A DNA stretch of 64,000 bases from Holophagae bacterium (GCA_029263455.1 JAJCXM010000032.1:186001-250000), one strand, 5' to 3'. Positions 35,966 through 45,737 are shown, counted from the stretch's first letter. Translations and numbers: made by a program. Notes: generated by a model from the sequence alone, not told the origin.

Positions 35966-36964
35966 CTAAAAACGGTTTTCGTCCACGTCAATCAAGAAAC
36001 GGGTGACACCTTCAAAGTAGGTTTTCTCGTCGTCGTACATCGCCATATGACTGCCTTCAGGACAGTGCAAATAGCGAGCCTGGGGTATTTCATCAGCCAT
36101 CCACTTCATGTGGGCAGGATCCATCGTGTCAAACTGTGCGCCAATAACCAGCGTCTTTACCTTAATGTTCTTAAGATCTTGGCTGCGATCCCAGTTCTCC
36201 AGTCGCCCGCTAGCGCCAAGTTCACTGGGCCCTTGCATGAGCAAATAGATCTCAAAGTTCAAGTGCGAGAAGGCTTGATTCACTGCTGTAGGCCATTGCT
36301 CAACCGGGCGTCGTAAAACGTGATTGACATAGTGATGATTGGTCAGCAGATCCATATATCTAGGATTCTGATAGTCGTTATCCGCTTCGATGGATTTAAG
36401 TTCAGCTAGTACATCGGGATCTAGTTCAGGCATCAACACATCTTGCGCGTATTGGTTATAGGCAGGAATGCTGGCCATCATATTGGAAATAACGAGGCCT
36501 TTCAGGTGCTGTGGATAAGCCAAAGCGTATTCCATGGCCAAGAGCCCGCCCCAAGAATGTCCCATCAAGTAAAAGTTGCTCTTGTCCAGTTGCAGAGCCA
36601 CCCGAACTTGCTCAACCTCATCTACAAAGCGGTCTATCTGCCAAAGATCTGGGTCTGTCGGTTTATCGCTGTGAAACGAGCCGAGTTGATCGTAGTAGTA
36701 ATATTCGATGGGAACGTCTTGAAAATGGTTTTCAAAGACTTTCCAGTACTCATGGGTGCTTCCAGGTCCGCCATGTAGTAATAGCACCTTGATGCCGTCA
36801 TGGCTGCCGACTCTTTTTGTCCAAACATTGAAGGAGCCTTGTTCTGTTTTGATGGGAATGAGTTTTGACCCGGATTGTGGCATCTTCGTGTCTCCATCTG
36901 ACTGCCCCAAAACCATCGTGCTGCCAAGTAGGCAAAAAAAGCTTATTGAATAAATGAGTCGCAT
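35966..36964 (-). CDS. Exported alpha/beta hydrolase, proline iminopeptidase-like (S33)
   Basis: 332 residues. Signal peptide MRLIYSISFFCLLGSTMVLG. The oxyanion-hole motif LLLHGGPGSTHEYW is typical of proline iminopeptidase relatives, the nucleophile elbow is GHSWGG (motif GxSxGG), and VIGAQFDTMDP and PEGSHMAMYDD supply the acidic residue and histidine. This family removes N-terminal proline or hydrolyses amides and esters; the substrate cannot be told. A clear ribosome site (GGGAGA) precedes the ATG. It follows the PqqB-like gene by 14 bases. Confidence 0.85.
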   Translation of the reverse strand: MRLIYSISFFCLLGSTMVLGQSDGDTKMPQSGSKLIPIKTEQGSFNVWTKRVGSHDGIKVLLLHGGPGSTHEYWKVFENHFQDVPIEYYYYDQLGSFHSDKPTDPDLWQIDRFVDEVEQVRVALQLDKSNFYLMGHSWGGLLAMEYALAYPQHLKGLVISNMMASIPAYNQYAQDVLMPELDPDVLAELKSIEADNDYQNPRYMDLLTNHHYVNHVLRRPVEQWPTAVNQAFSHLNFEIYLLMQGPSELGASGRLENWDRSQDLKNIKVKTLVIGAQFDTMDPAHMKWMADEIPQARYLHCPEGSHMAMYDDEKTYFEGVTRFLIDVDENRF

Positions 36965-36978
36965 GAATTTCTCCCAGC

Positions 36979-37899
36979 CTAAAGCTCAAATTTGTCCAAC
37001 TGATTGGCGACCTTAAATCCCAATTCCGATATTTTTTTACGCGCATCGCTGTCCGGCCAGTTGGCTGGATTTGTATGGTTTAGGTGAATAAAAGTCACCT
37101 TGGCCTTATCCTGTGGCGACAAATCCTTCAGGCGCTCCATCGTTGTACGAATAAAAGGGTGCGGGAAACCGCTCATGTCTCGGCCTGGCAACTCATTACC
37201 GTCATAAAAAGTTGCGTCTAGCAATGCCAGGTCAACAGTTTGAATCAATGTTTCGATTCTTGTCCCTTCTAAATCCCATTTTTCCCAACTATCGATGTCA
37301 GGGATGAAGATGGCGGAGCGATTAGGTCCTTCAATTTTGTAACCAACCACCTCTGAAAATTCTTGGCGGTGAGGGACTAAAAAAGGCGTCACCTGAATAC
37401 GCTCGTTAATGGCAACCGGTTTACCGTTTTTCAAATCCATCAGTTTTATGTTCTTGTAGCGAACCAACTGGCTCCACGGACCATTTTCTGTCAAATAGGT
37501 AGCCATTTTTTGCATCGCATAAACGGGTACTGATTTAGACCCCATAGATTCGTGGCCTAAATGCATCAGTCCGACGTAATGACCTATGTGAGCATGTGTG
37601 ATGAAGATGCCTTGCAACCCTGGACGTTCTTCGACCGCATGTAACTCATCGAGCAGCTGTAATTGTTCTGGAAAATCTGGTGTGGCCTCAAACATCCATC
37701 TTTGGCCCTTATCAAGCAAACCAAGGCTAACGACGAGTCGACGCTTGCTTGCATCTTTCCAGCCCGGATGCATCTTGCTGCCTGCCTGGGGTGTGCCTCC
37801 ATCTTGGGCCGTGCCTAACACAACCAATATCGGCGCTGGGGAATCGTGACTGCTCGTCGCAGTTTGGAAGGCAAGCAGACACATAATCGGAATCAGCAT
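36979..37899 (-). CDS. PqqB-like metallo-beta-lactamase fold protein, exported
   Basis: 306 residues with a short signal (MLIPIMCLLAFQTATSS). The opening VVLGTAQDGGTPQAG and HPGW are signatures of PqqB relatives, and ITHAHIGHYVGL is their modified metal-site motif (Ile-Gly instead of the usual Glu/Asp-His). LALLDATFYDGNELPGRDM and FIHLNHTNPANWPDS complete the family pattern. PqqB takes part in pyrroloquinoline quinone synthesis, but no other pqq gene is here and this copy carries a signal, so the true role is probably different. It lies 3 bases after dxr on the same strand. Confidence 0.8.
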   Translation of the reverse strand: MLIPIMCLLAFQTATSSHDSPAPILVVLGTAQDGGTPQAGSKMHPGWKDASKRRLVVSLGLLDKGQRWMFEATPDFPEQLQLLDELHAVEERPGLQGIFITHAHIGHYVGLMHLGHESMGSKSVPVYAMQKMATYLTENGPWSQLVRYKNIKLMDLKNGKPVAINERIQVTPFLVPHRQEFSEVVGYKIEGPNRSAIFIPDIDSWEKWDLEGTRIETLIQTVDLALLDATFYDGNELPGRDMSGFPHPFIRTTMERLKDLSPQDKAKVTFIHLNHTNPANWPDSDARKKISELGFKVANQLDKFEL

Positions 37900-37902
37900 T
37901 AT

Positions 37903-39072
37903 TTATCCCTTTGAATTCTCCAAACGTGAAACAACGCCAAGGCCAAACTTACGTGTTTGTTTGTCTAGATCAAGTATTTCGTCAAGACTGGATGCTCTGC
38001 GGTGAGCCATTTTTTCGAGGCACGCAGCGTTGATGCGGTGAATATCCGTGAACTTGACGCGTTCATCTAAGAACGCTTGGACGGCTATTTCGTTGCCCGC
38101 ATTTAGGATGGCCGGAGCGTTACCACCCATCAACAATGCATCGTAGGCCAGCTGTGAGCAGGGAAACTTGCTGCGATCTACTTTGAAGAAATCCAACTTG
38201 GCACCTTTGGTAATGTCAAAGCCCTTGAATGGGTTCTGGACGCGATCGGGATACGTCAGCGCGTACTGGATAGGATGAACCATGTCGGTATTTCCAAGTT
38301 GACAGATATAAGAATTGTCAATGAATTCGATCATCGAATGAACGATGGATTGAGGGTGGATCACAATGTCGATTTCGTTGGGGGAGAAGCCGAAAAGATA
38401 ATGCGCTTCGATGACTTCTAAGCCTTTGTTCATCAAAGTCGCACTGTCGATGGAAATTTTTTTTCCCATATCCCATGTCGGATGCTTGAGCGCTTGGGCA
38501 GGGGTGATCTGATTGAAGTCGCCCTCGAATTCGCGAAAAGGCCCGCCCGAAGCGGTTAGAATGAGCCGTTTAACTTCTTCACGTTTTGCGCCGTGTAAAC
38601 ATTGATGCAAAGCATTGTGCTCGGAGTCGACCGGCAATATTTCGACGCCTTTTTCCTTGGCCAACTGATTCATGAGTCTGCCGGCAACAACCATGGCTTC
38701 TTTATTGGCAAGGGCGATGTTAGAACCAGATTCGATGGCAGCAATGGTTGGTCGTAAACCGGCCGCCCCAACGATGGCAGAAACGGTCAGGTTGACGCGT
38801 AATTTACGCACCACTCGTTCAAGCTGTTCGGGTCCTTGGATGACACGGATTTTTTTATCGCCAATTTGATTCTTTAACCAAGCAGCATCAAAGTCCCGTG
38901 TAATGTAGATCCAATCCGGCGTGAACTCCATGGCTTGCTGCAACAGGCGTTCACGTTGTCGATTGGCAGCCAATAATTTGATCTGAAAGCGACCGGGAAA
39001 TGCACGTACAACCTTGAGCGTGGATTGTCCTATCGATCCAGTGGAGCCAAGGATTGAAATAATTTTTTTCAT
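37903..39072 (-). CDS. dxr: 1-deoxy-D-xylulose 5-phosphate reductoisomerase
   Basis: 389 residues. It converts DXP to methylerythritol 4-phosphate with NADPH, the committed step of the MEP isoprenoid pathway. The NADPH site is ISILGSTGSIGQSTLKVV. Substrate and metal residues lie in ALANKEAMVVAGRLM, ILPVDSEHNALHQCL, LTASGGPFREF, MGKKISIDSATLMNKGLEVIEAH and NAGNEIAVQAFLD. Part of a uppS-cdsA-dxr cluster that is widely conserved; a speD-speE-RLP-cupin operon which may produce DXP sits 7 kb upstream. Confidence 0.96.
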   Translation of the reverse strand: MKKIISILGSTGSIGQSTLKVVRAFPGRFQIKLLAANRQRERLLQQAMEFTPDWIYITRDFDAAWLKNQIGDKKIRVIQGPEQLERVVRKLRVNLTVSAIVGAAGLRPTIAAIESGSNIALANKEAMVVAGRLMNQLAKEKGVEILPVDSEHNALHQCLHGAKREEVKRLILTASGGPFREFEGDFNQITPAQALKHPTWDMGKKISIDSATLMNKGLEVIEAHYLFGFSPNEIDIVIHPQSIVHSMIEFIDNSYICQLGNTDMVHPIQYALTYPDRVQNPFKGFDITKGAKLDFFKVDRSKFPCSQLAYDALLMGGNAPAILNAGNEIAVQAFLDERVKFTDIHRINAACLEKMAHRRASSLDEILDLDKQTRKFGLGVVSRLENSKG

Positions 39073-39129
39073 GATGACATCTCACGATAACGTGCTGGTC
39101 TTAATGATTCAACGATTTTATCGGTTCCC

Positions 39130-39963
39130 TTATTCAACAATCACACGCATTAGGACATAAAAGATAGGGGCAGTAAGAAAGATGGAGTCTACACGATCTA
39201 AGACACCTCCGTGTCCGGGAAATAAGTGTCCACTATCTTTTATCTGCGAACCACGTTTCCAGGAGGACTCAACAAGATCGCCGAATAGACCAAAGATGAA
39301 AAATACTAAGACTAGCATCACCACATTCGTCCAACTGAGTTCGGGGAATAAGGTCGATTTTCCAATCCAGACGGCGAGCGCATTGCCTAGTAAATTAGCG
39401 ATTGCTCCTTCCAGAGATTTGTTGGGCGAAATAGTTTTGGCAATCTTGTGTTTCCCAAAGGCACTACCCAGTAAATACGCCGCGGAATCGCCCATCCAGA
39501 CGATGAAAAAGCAAAAAAGGACAAGGTGGCGTCCGCGAACATCGCTTTCCGCGCTGCTGATGGCGAAAATATAGGAAAGACCCACCATTGATAAACATAA
39601 ATAGGCGCTGCCAACGAGTGTGGCGCCTACGGTGTGAAGACTAGTCCGCACGTCGTTGGGTGGCGTTAGTGATAATAGGCAAGCTAGGGCTACTGTTAAA
39701 TAAGGCAGCCAGTTGAGATCTAGTCCATCTATGTATAGCGTAAGAATGCCATAGCCGACGCTAATAACGATGGGTACGGTCATGGCTCGGATCTCGAATC
39801 CCTTGGCAATGGCGCGAAATTCGTAGGCACCGACAATGCCACATCCCATCAGCAAACTATGGAAAGCCCATTTTGGAAGGAAGAGCACAATGGCCAAAAT
39901 AAGGCCAGCCCCGACAAAGGTGGTTGCACTGCGTTTGACCAGCTTCTTTAGCTGTAAAGCCAT
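39130..39963 (-). CDS. cdsA: Phosphatidate cytidylyltransferase
   Basis: 277 residues with about eight membrane segments. It makes CDP-diacylglycerol from phosphatidic acid and CTP. The C-terminal family signature is GDLVESSWKRGSQIKDSGHLFPGHGGVLDRVDSIF, with its conserved Asp, Lys and Asp residues. WMGDSAAYLLGSAFGKHKI and ISPNKSLEGAIANLL also match. The uppS stop lies 3 bases upstream and GGGGG acts as ribosome site. Confidence 0.94.
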   Translation of the reverse strand: MALQLKKLVKRSATTFVGAGLILAIVLFLPKWAFHSLLMGCGIVGAYEFRAIAKGFEIRAMTVPIVISVGYGILTLYIDGLDLNWLPYLTVALACLLSLTPPNDVRTSLHTVGATLVGSAYLCLSMVGLSYIFAISSAESDVRGRHLVLFCFFIVWMGDSAAYLLGSAFGKHKIAKTISPNKSLEGAIANLLGNALAVWIGKSTLFPELSWTNVVMLVLVFFIFGLFGDLVESSWKRGSQIKDSGHLFPGHGGVLDRVDSIFLTAPIFYVLMRVIVE

Positions 39964-39966
39964 AAA

Positions 39967-40725
39967 TTAAATACCCCCGAAGCGACGCTCACGCGCTTGA
40001 AAATCAAGTATCGCCGCGTATAAATCGTTGCGACGGAAATCTGGCCAATAGGTTTTGGTTACCCAGATTTCTGAATAGGCAATCTGCCAAAGTAAAAAAT
40101 TAGAGATACGGTATTCACCGCTGGTTCGAATGACAAGGTCAGGGTCCGGTTGGCCGGCTGTTGAAAGCCAGGTTGAAAACTGTTCCTCCGTGATGCGACT
40201 CATGTCGACTCCGGACTCGGATGCTTGGCGAATTCCTTGCACGATATCGGATCGACCTGAGTAATTGAGGGCCAGATTAAACTGCATGCCCTCGTGCCGA
40301 GAAGTGGCGTCTATGACAGTTTTGAGGTCACGCTGGATGCCCTTGGAAAGTGCTTTGATGTCGCCAATGACGTTCAGTTTCACATCATATTTGTGCACAG
40401 TCTTGAATTCCATGCGCAAATACTGACGAAGCAAAGCCATGAGTGTGCCGGTCTCTTGCGCAGGTCGTTTCCAGTTTTCGGTCGAGAAGGCGTAAAGGGT
40501 GAGGTGTTTGATATTTAAGTCAATACAAGCTTTAACGACATCTTGTACGGCGGCGATCGCCGCTTTATGCCCCTTGATCCGAGAAAAATCACGCGCCCTC
40601 GCCCAGCGGCCATTCCCGTCCATAATAATCGCAATGTGGCGAGGCAAACGGGCTTTATCAATGTCATCTAGGAGTTGTTCCGGTTGAACTGTTTCCTGGG
40701 ATGTTTGTGCAATTTCTGCCGACAA
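39967..40725 (-). CDS. uppS: Undecaprenyl diphosphate synthase (isoprenyl transferase)
   Basis: 252 residues. It elongates farnesyl diphosphate with IPP to the C55 carrier lipid of cell-wall synthesis. The catalytic Asp lies in HIAIIMDGNGRWARARDFSRIKGHKA; LTLYAFSTENWKRP and DLVIRTSGEYRISNFLLWQIAYSE are further signatures. Translation starts at TTG 40725 with CCGAGGA upstream. First gene of the uppS-cdsA-dxr cluster, divergent from the MoxR ATPase across 181 bases in which I see no clear promoter. Confidence 0.95.
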   Translation of the reverse strand: MSAEIAQTSQETVQPEQLLDDIDKARLPRHIAIIMDGNGRWARARDFSRIKGHKAAIAAVQDVVKACIDLNIKHLTLYAFSTENWKRPAQETGTLMALLRQYLRMEFKTVHKYDVKLNVIGDIKALSKGIQRDLKTVIDATSRHEGMQFNLALNYSGRSDIVQGIRQASESGVDMSRITEEQFSTWLSTAGQPDPDLVIRTSGEYRISNFLLWQIAYSEIWVTKTYWPDFRRNDLYAAILDFQARERRFGGI

Positions 40726-40906
40726 TGAATCCTCGGTTGGGAACCGCAGTGGGGTCTCGCTGTGTGGGGGTAAAAGCGGTTCATCCTATCACATCATTTG
40801 AACGACCCAAATCACGAGGCCGTGGCTTAATGATTCGGTATGCGCCACATGATGTTAAGATGCGCAGATCTAGGCCATAGCAGCCTGCAAACATCTCGGA
40901 GGAGAC

Positions 40907-41839
40907 ATGCCACAGACGCTCGTACATTTTGTGCTTGATGCCCTTGAGAAGCGGCTCCTGGGAAAACGGCTACAGCTTGAATATGCGTTGGCTTGCCTTT
41001 TAGCTCGGGGTCATTTGCTAATTGAAGATGTGCCTGGGGTCGGTAAAACCACATTGGCGAAGAGCTTGGCTTCTTGTTTTGATGTTAAGTTCCGTCGCTT
41101 GCAGTTCACTTCTGACTTGTTACCTAGCGATCTCATCGGTGTCACCATTTATAAACAGCGTGAGGAAGTATTCGAATTTGTGCCCGGTCCCATATTCACT
41201 AATGTTTTACTTGCTGATGAAATAAACCGTGCGAATCCCAAAACGCAAAGCGCGCTTTTGGAAGCCATGCACGAGGGTCAAATAAGCCACGACAGTCAAA
41301 CTATGATTCTTCCAAAGCCCTTTTTTGTGATCGCGACCCAAAATAGTAAAGACCACTACGGCACATTCCCATTACCTGAATCTCAATTGGATCGTTTCTT
41401 GATGCGCCTAAAGCTCGGATACCCAAACGCCAAATTCGAGAAACAGGTCATACAAGGCGATTACATGTCTAGTGACATAGCCATTAACGCAAGTCATTTG
41501 GACGATTTACTGCATCTTCAGGAGCAAGCCGATCAGGTGAGCATCTCAGAAGAAGTGATGGATTACATCTACCAAATTGTGCGTGCCACGCGAGCCCACG
41601 ACGCCATCCGAATCGGTGTTTCGCCCAGGGGCGGCCAGGCGCTGTATCGGTCGGTTAAAGCCTTGGCAATGGTGCGCGGGCGTACCTTCGCTATTCCTGA
41701 TGATGTTCGCGAATTGGCGGGCATTGTTTGTGGCCACAGGATTTTGTTGAAATCAACGGTCACGAGTGCCGAAGGTGAGGACGAAGCCACCACCATGATC
41801 TTCCAAGATATTTTGGAGAGCATGCCGTCACCGGTCTAA
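40907..41839 (+). CDS. MoxR-type AAA ATPase
   Basis: 310 residues. Walker A is EDVPGVGKTTLAKSLA, Walker B is LLADEINRANPKTQSALLEAM, sensor 1 is FVIATQN. FVPGPIFTNVLLADE and PLPESQLDRFLMRLKLGYP are MoxR signatures. MoxR ATPases help mature protein complexes, usually next to a DUF58/vWA gene; here the next gene is RNase J on the other strand, so the common partners are absent. The start has GGAGGAGAC upstream. Confidence 0.92.
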   Translation: MPQTLVHFVLDALEKRLLGKRLQLEYALACLLARGHLLIEDVPGVGKTTLAKSLASCFDVKFRRLQFTSDLLPSDLIGVTIYKQREEVFEFVPGPIFTNVLLADEINRANPKTQSALLEAMHEGQISHDSQTMILPKPFFVIATQNSKDHYGTFPLPESQLDRFLMRLKLGYPNAKFEKQVIQGDYMSSDIAINASHLDDLLHLQEQADQVSISEEVMDYIYQIVRATRAHDAIRIGVSPRGGQALYRSVKALAMVRGRTFAIPDDVRELAGIVCGHRILLKSTVTSAEGEDEATTMIFQDILESMPSPV

Positions 41840-41875
41840 AAACGATAGGGCCACAAACTTGTTTCTCTCGGTCGC

Positions 41876-43501
41876 CTACATATGACCGTCGACGATGATT
41901 TTGATAAGTGGCCGGCCGAAGAATTTGGTCTTTAGGAATTTTTTGCTTTCACGCTTGAGGATTGCATGGGGGTCGGCGGCACGTTGCTTACTCAAAACTC
42001 GAGTCAACGTCTTGGCCATCTCCGAAGCCAACAAGCCCGGCTCTTTCTCTGCCAAACCGTGTGTCGCTATTTCAACGTTGATAGACTCTCCGGTATGCGC
42101 GCTAACCACGATCAGGCCGCTGTACATCATGTCTTTTCGGTCGCGAAGGGTTTTCGTGTCCAACGGCACGTCTTGGTTGCCATCGATCGGTAATAAGGGA
42201 ACCTGGTAGGGATCGTTAATGACGAGTTGGTCTCCCTTTAGCTCAACAACGTCGCCAGTCTGAATGAGATGAGTGCGTTGATCACTGCCTAACAACTCCT
42301 GCAACCATCGATAGTGCTGCAGTAAAAAATTGAACTCGCCATGGATCGGGATAACGTGACGGGCTTTTGTCAGTGAATAGAGGAATGCCATGTCTTCACG
42401 GTAGCCGTGTCCTGAGGTGTGGATTGGATATTTGGAGGCAGCAATCACGTGTACCGCTTTGTTTTCCAAATCACTGATTAACAACGCAATGACGCGCTCG
42501 TTCCCGGGAATGGTTTTTGACGAAAAAATCACGGTATCGCCTTGGTCAAGACGGAGACCTTGAAATTCATCGTGTGTGAGTTTAGCCAACACGGCCGAGC
42601 GCTCGCCTTGTGAGCCGGTTACGACATAGATTAGTTGCTCATCTGGAACACTTTCAGCCTCTTGCATAGAGATAAATGTGTCGGGATCATGAGCTAGGTA
42701 GGCGGCATCAATACTTGCCATGTAATGACGTTGAAAACTCCTTCCCAAAAGCACAACTTTACGACCTGCTGCCTTCGCAATGCGTTTCAGCTTCTTTAAA
42801 CGAGGCATGTGGGAAGAGAAGGTCGTGAAGAATACTCGGCCCTTCGCCTGGCGGATATGGTCTTCGATGGTGTCAACTATTTCGGCATCGCTAGGGCAGA
42901 ACCCCGGTTTGGCCGCATTGGTGGAATCCATGATAAGCAAGTCAATACCGTCTTCACCCAATTGTTGAAATCGTTGCCACTGGAACGGATACTCGTCGCC
43001 AGGCAAGGCATCTACCTTAAAGTCGCCGCTATGTATCACTGATGAGCCGTTGGCGTGTATGGCTAAGGCGCAAGCTTGAATAATTGAATGAGTCACACCA
43101 ACAAATTCGACTTGAATATCGCCGATGGATATCGGTTTATTTAAAGAAACCGTCTTCAACGATGGCTTTAGATGGCGACATTTTTGGCGGATCAAATCTG
43201 CGGTGTAAGGCATGGTAAATACGGGAACGTCGAGACGCGCCAGCAGGAACGGCAACGCGCCAATATGATCCTCGTGGCCGTGCGTGATGCAAATGGCATC
43301 TAGCTTGGGAAAATTCGTCAGCAAAAAGTCAGGGTCGATGATGTAGTAGTCAACGCCCGGTTGACGTGAGTCCGGCGGGAACATCAACCCGAAATCAACC
43401 AAGATCGACGTGCTCTCCGTTCTAAAAATGGTTGCATTGGCGCCAAACGCGCCCACGCCTCCTAATGGGATGATTTGCATCGAGTAAGAATTTTGCTTCA
43501 A
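41876..43501 (-). CDS. rnj: Ribonuclease J
   Basis: 541 residues. The metallo-beta-lactamase motif ITHGHEDHIGALPFLL has the full HxHxDH. ALAIHANGSSVIHSGDFKVD, FFTTFSSHMPRLKKL and the beta-CASP residues in VHVIAASKYPIHTSGHGYREDM and PIHGEFNFLLQHY complete the enzyme; the C-terminal 130 residues form the dimer domain. It has 5' exo- and endo-RNase activity in mRNA decay and rRNA processing. A TTG at 43501 overlaps the rsmA stop; an ATG at 43480 (MQIIPLGGVG) is the other possible start and matches the family opening better. Confidence 0.94.
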   Translation of the reverse strand: MKQNSYSMQIIPLGGVGAFGANATIFRTESTSILVDFGLMFPPDSRQPGVDYYIIDPDFLLTNFPKLDAICITHGHEDHIGALPFLLARLDVPVFTMPYTADLIRQKCRHLKPSLKTVSLNKPISIGDIQVEFVGVTHSIIQACALAIHANGSSVIHSGDFKVDALPGDEYPFQWQRFQQLGEDGIDLLIMDSTNAAKPGFCPSDAEIVDTIEDHIRQAKGRVFFTTFSSHMPRLKKLKRIAKAAGRKVVLLGRSFQRHYMASIDAAYLAHDPDTFISMQEAESVPDEQLIYVVTGSQGERSAVLAKLTHDEFQGLRLDQGDTVIFSSKTIPGNERVIALLISDLENKAVHVIAASKYPIHTSGHGYREDMAFLYSLTKARHVIPIHGEFNFLLQHYRWLQELLGSDQRTHLIQTGDVVELKGDQLVINDPYQVPLLPIDGNQDVPLDTKTLRDRKDMMYSGLIVVSAHTGESINVEIATHGLAEKEPGLLASEMAKTLTRVLSKQRAADPHAILKRESKKFLKTKFFGRPLIKIIVDGHM

Positions 43502-44292
43502 GATATAACGGCCCTCAGCCAGTCAGCGTAGTCTTTAACACTTAGCTCCTCCGGGCGTGACTGCATAGAAAAACCTAGTGATTCAAAGGATTCTAACAGA
43601 TTGCCAAAGTTGCCATTGTCGCCTTGCCGGCGTAGGACAGAGGTGATCATTTTTCGGCGTTGCTGGAAAAGAGGCTCAATCAAACGGCGAAGCGCAGGCA
43701 GTTCACAGACAGCAATTAAGGGCTCGCTCAAGCGCTCAAACACCAAAACCTGACTTTGCACTTTAGGTGGCGGTTTGAAGGCGCCTGGCCCAAGATTCAT
43801 GAGTTTGCTAATTCGATATTGGCTTTGGGTAAAGACGGAAATTGGACCATATGCTTTGGTTCGAGGTTGCGCGCGAATACGTTCAGCCACTTCCTTTTGA
43901 TACATCATCACGAGTCTCGGTACATATTCAGCATAAGCCATTAGGCGCGCGGTAATTGGTACGGACGTTTGGTAGGGCAGATTTGATATGACTAAACTTT
44001 GCGGCTTTAGGATGGGGTCAAAATCATAGGTCAGCGCGTCACCAAGCAGCAATTGTGCGTGCTGAAATTGGGGGTCTGCATTCAATAAATCAATCATATC
44101 TTGGTCGGCATCCAGTGCGACTAATTGCACGTCTTTGGCCGCTAATGATTTTGTGAGAGCGCCTGGGCCTGGGCCTATCTCAAATATGCGATCGCCAGAT
44201 TGAGCGTCTAACGCGGCCACGATACGACTAATAATGCCCTTGTCATGTAAGAAATGTTGACCGAGGCTCTTTTTTGGCTGAATCATAAACAC
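43498..44292 (-). CDS. rsmA: 16S rRNA adenine dimethyltransferase (KsgA)
   Basis: 264 residues. It dimethylates two adenosines near the 3' end of 16S rRNA. IQPKKSLGQHFLHDKGIISRI is the N-terminal signature, FEIGPGPGALTKSLA the SAM site, and LVISNLPYQTSVPITARLM holds the NLPY catalytic motif. The start is GTG 44292 or ATG 44286, both in frame. RNase J follows with a 4-base overlap, an understandable pairing since both act on rRNA maturation. Confidence 0.94.
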   Translation of the reverse strand: MFMIQPKKSLGQHFLHDKGIISRIVAALDAQSGDRIFEIGPGPGALTKSLAAKDVQLVALDADQDMIDLLNADPQFQHAQLLLGDALTYDFDPILKPQSLVISNLPYQTSVPITARLMAYAEYVPRLVMMYQKEVAERIRAQPRTKAYGPISVFTQSQYRISKLMNLGPGAFKPPPKVQSQVLVFERLSEPLIAVCELPALRRLIEPLFQQRRKMITSVLRRQGDNGNFGNLLESFESLGFSMQSRPEELSVKDYADWLRAVIS

Positions 44293-44570
44293 GTGCTTTC
44301 AAAGATTTTGCAATCGACAATCGAGCCTAATCTAAATGGCCCGTTAATGGTAGCTCGCATTTGTGCCTGCAGGTCAGATTGCGATACACGGGAAAATTTC
44401 TGGCCCCACTTTAATCTGGTCGCCTGTAGTGCTAGACTAGGCCGGCTAAAAAACGGGGCAGCAGAACTCTTTCGTCAGCAGCGGCGAGCGGTTCTTTGCT
44501 TGAAAAGTGGGATGCAATCCACTTCAGAGGCGATACGCCCTTGCCCTACGTTTGTATTCTGGAGGTTTCG

Positions 44571-45737
44571 GTGAAGATTCACGAATATCAAGCCAAATCG
44601 ATCCTGGCTAAATACCAGGTTCCTGTCCCCAAAGGGGATGTGGCAGATAACCCGGATCGTGCGGTTGAAATTGCGCGCGATATGGGCGGTTCGGTATGGG
44701 TTGTCAAAGCACAAATCCATGCAGGTGGTCGCGGTAAAGGTGGCGGCGTCAAACTTGCCCGATCGTTAGACGAAGTGCGTGCCCATGCTGAAAGCATCAT
44801 AGGCATGACGTTAGTTACACATCAGACAGGTCCCGAAGGGAAACATGTTAAGAACGTGCTCGTCGAGGCAGGCCAAGATATTCAACGCGAATTATACTTT
44901 GGTATCGTCATTGATCGCGCAACAAGCTGTCCTGTGGTGATGGCGTCTTCTGAAGGTGGAATGGACATCGAGGAAGTGGCAGCCGACAACCCCGACGCAA
45001 TCATGAAAGAGGTCGTCGACATCGAAGTCGGCCTCATGCCATTCCAAGCGCGAAAGATCGCCTTTGGTTTGGGCTTGAGTGGCAAACAAATTCGGAAAGC
45101 CGTGTCTTTCATGCAAGCAACTTATAAGGCGTTTATCGACAGTGACTCCTCGTTGTTGGAGATTAACCCGCTCATGATCGATGGTGCTGGCGAATTAATT
45201 GCTCTGGACGCCAAGATGACGTTTGACGATAACGCCATGTATCGCCATCCAGATATTCTGGCGATGCGTGACCTCGACGAAGAGGAACCAAGCGAAATTG
45301 AGGCAAGTAAATTCGACCTCAACTTTATCAAGTTAAACGGAACCGTTGGCTGCATGGTCAATGGGGCTGGGCTCGCTATGGCAACCATGGACATTATTAA
45401 GATCGCTGGCCAAGAGCCAGCCAACTTCCTGGATGTCGGTGGCGGTGCAACCCAAGAACGCGTTGAAGCAGCCTTTAAGCTCATTCTTAGTGATCCGGCG
45501 GTTAAAGCCGTCTTGATCAATATTTTTGGCGGCATTGTGCGTTGTGACATGATTGCTCGAGGCGTCATAGAAGCCGCACGTAACCTGGATCTTAAAGTTC
45601 CAGTGGTCGTTCGTCTGGAAGGCACCAACGCAGAAGAGGGACTCGCGCTTTTGAATGATTCAGGGCTTGGGTTGATACCTGTTCAGGGCTTAGCTGCAGC
45701 TGCTCGAAAAGTCGCCGATGTCGTGAAGGGAGCATAA
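44571..45737 (+). CDS. sucC: Succinyl-CoA synthetase beta subunit (ADP-forming)
   Basis: 388 residues from the GTG at 44571, which sits behind GGAGGT and gives the conserved opening KIHEYQAKSILAKYQVPVPKG. A longer frame back to 44496 is not supported. The ATP-grasp domain shows VVKAQIHAGGRGKGGGVKLA, LLEINPLMI and LIALDAKMTFDDNA; the C-terminal CoA-ligase part has NFLDVGGGATQERVEAAF and INIFGGIVRCDMIARGVIEA. It works with sucD, whose ATG follows immediately. Confidence 0.97.
   Translation: MKIHEYQAKSILAKYQVPVPKGDVADNPDRAVEIARDMGGSVWVVKAQIHAGGRGKGGGVKLARSLDEVRAHAESIIGMTLVTHQTGPEGKHVKNVLVEAGQDIQRELYFGIVIDRATSCPVVMASSEGGMDIEEVAADNPDAIMKEVVDIEVGLMPFQARKIAFGLGLSGKQIRKAVSFMQATYKAFIDSDSSLLEINPLMIDGAGELIALDAKMTFDDNAMYRHPDILAMRDLDEEEPSEIEASKFDLNFIKLNGTVGCMVNGAGLAMATMDIIKIAGQEPANFLDVGGGATQERVEAAFKLILSDPAVKAVLINIFGGIVRCDMIARGVIEAARNLDLKVPVVVRLEGTNAEEGLALLNDSGLGLIPVQGLAAAARKVADVVKGA

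Noticed and set aside
35800-35991. Minus-strand frame across tRNA-Arg
   Set aside because: Same artefact; the KGFEPLTFWFV pattern arises from tRNA sequence.
36979-37899. Genuine PqqB of PQQ synthesis
   Set aside because: It has a signal peptide and no pqqA, pqqC, pqqD or pqqE nearby, so only family resemblance is claimed.
44496-44570. Longer N-terminus for sucC
   Set aside because: The GTG at 44571 has a strong ribosome site and matches the family start; the extra residues do not resemble SucC.
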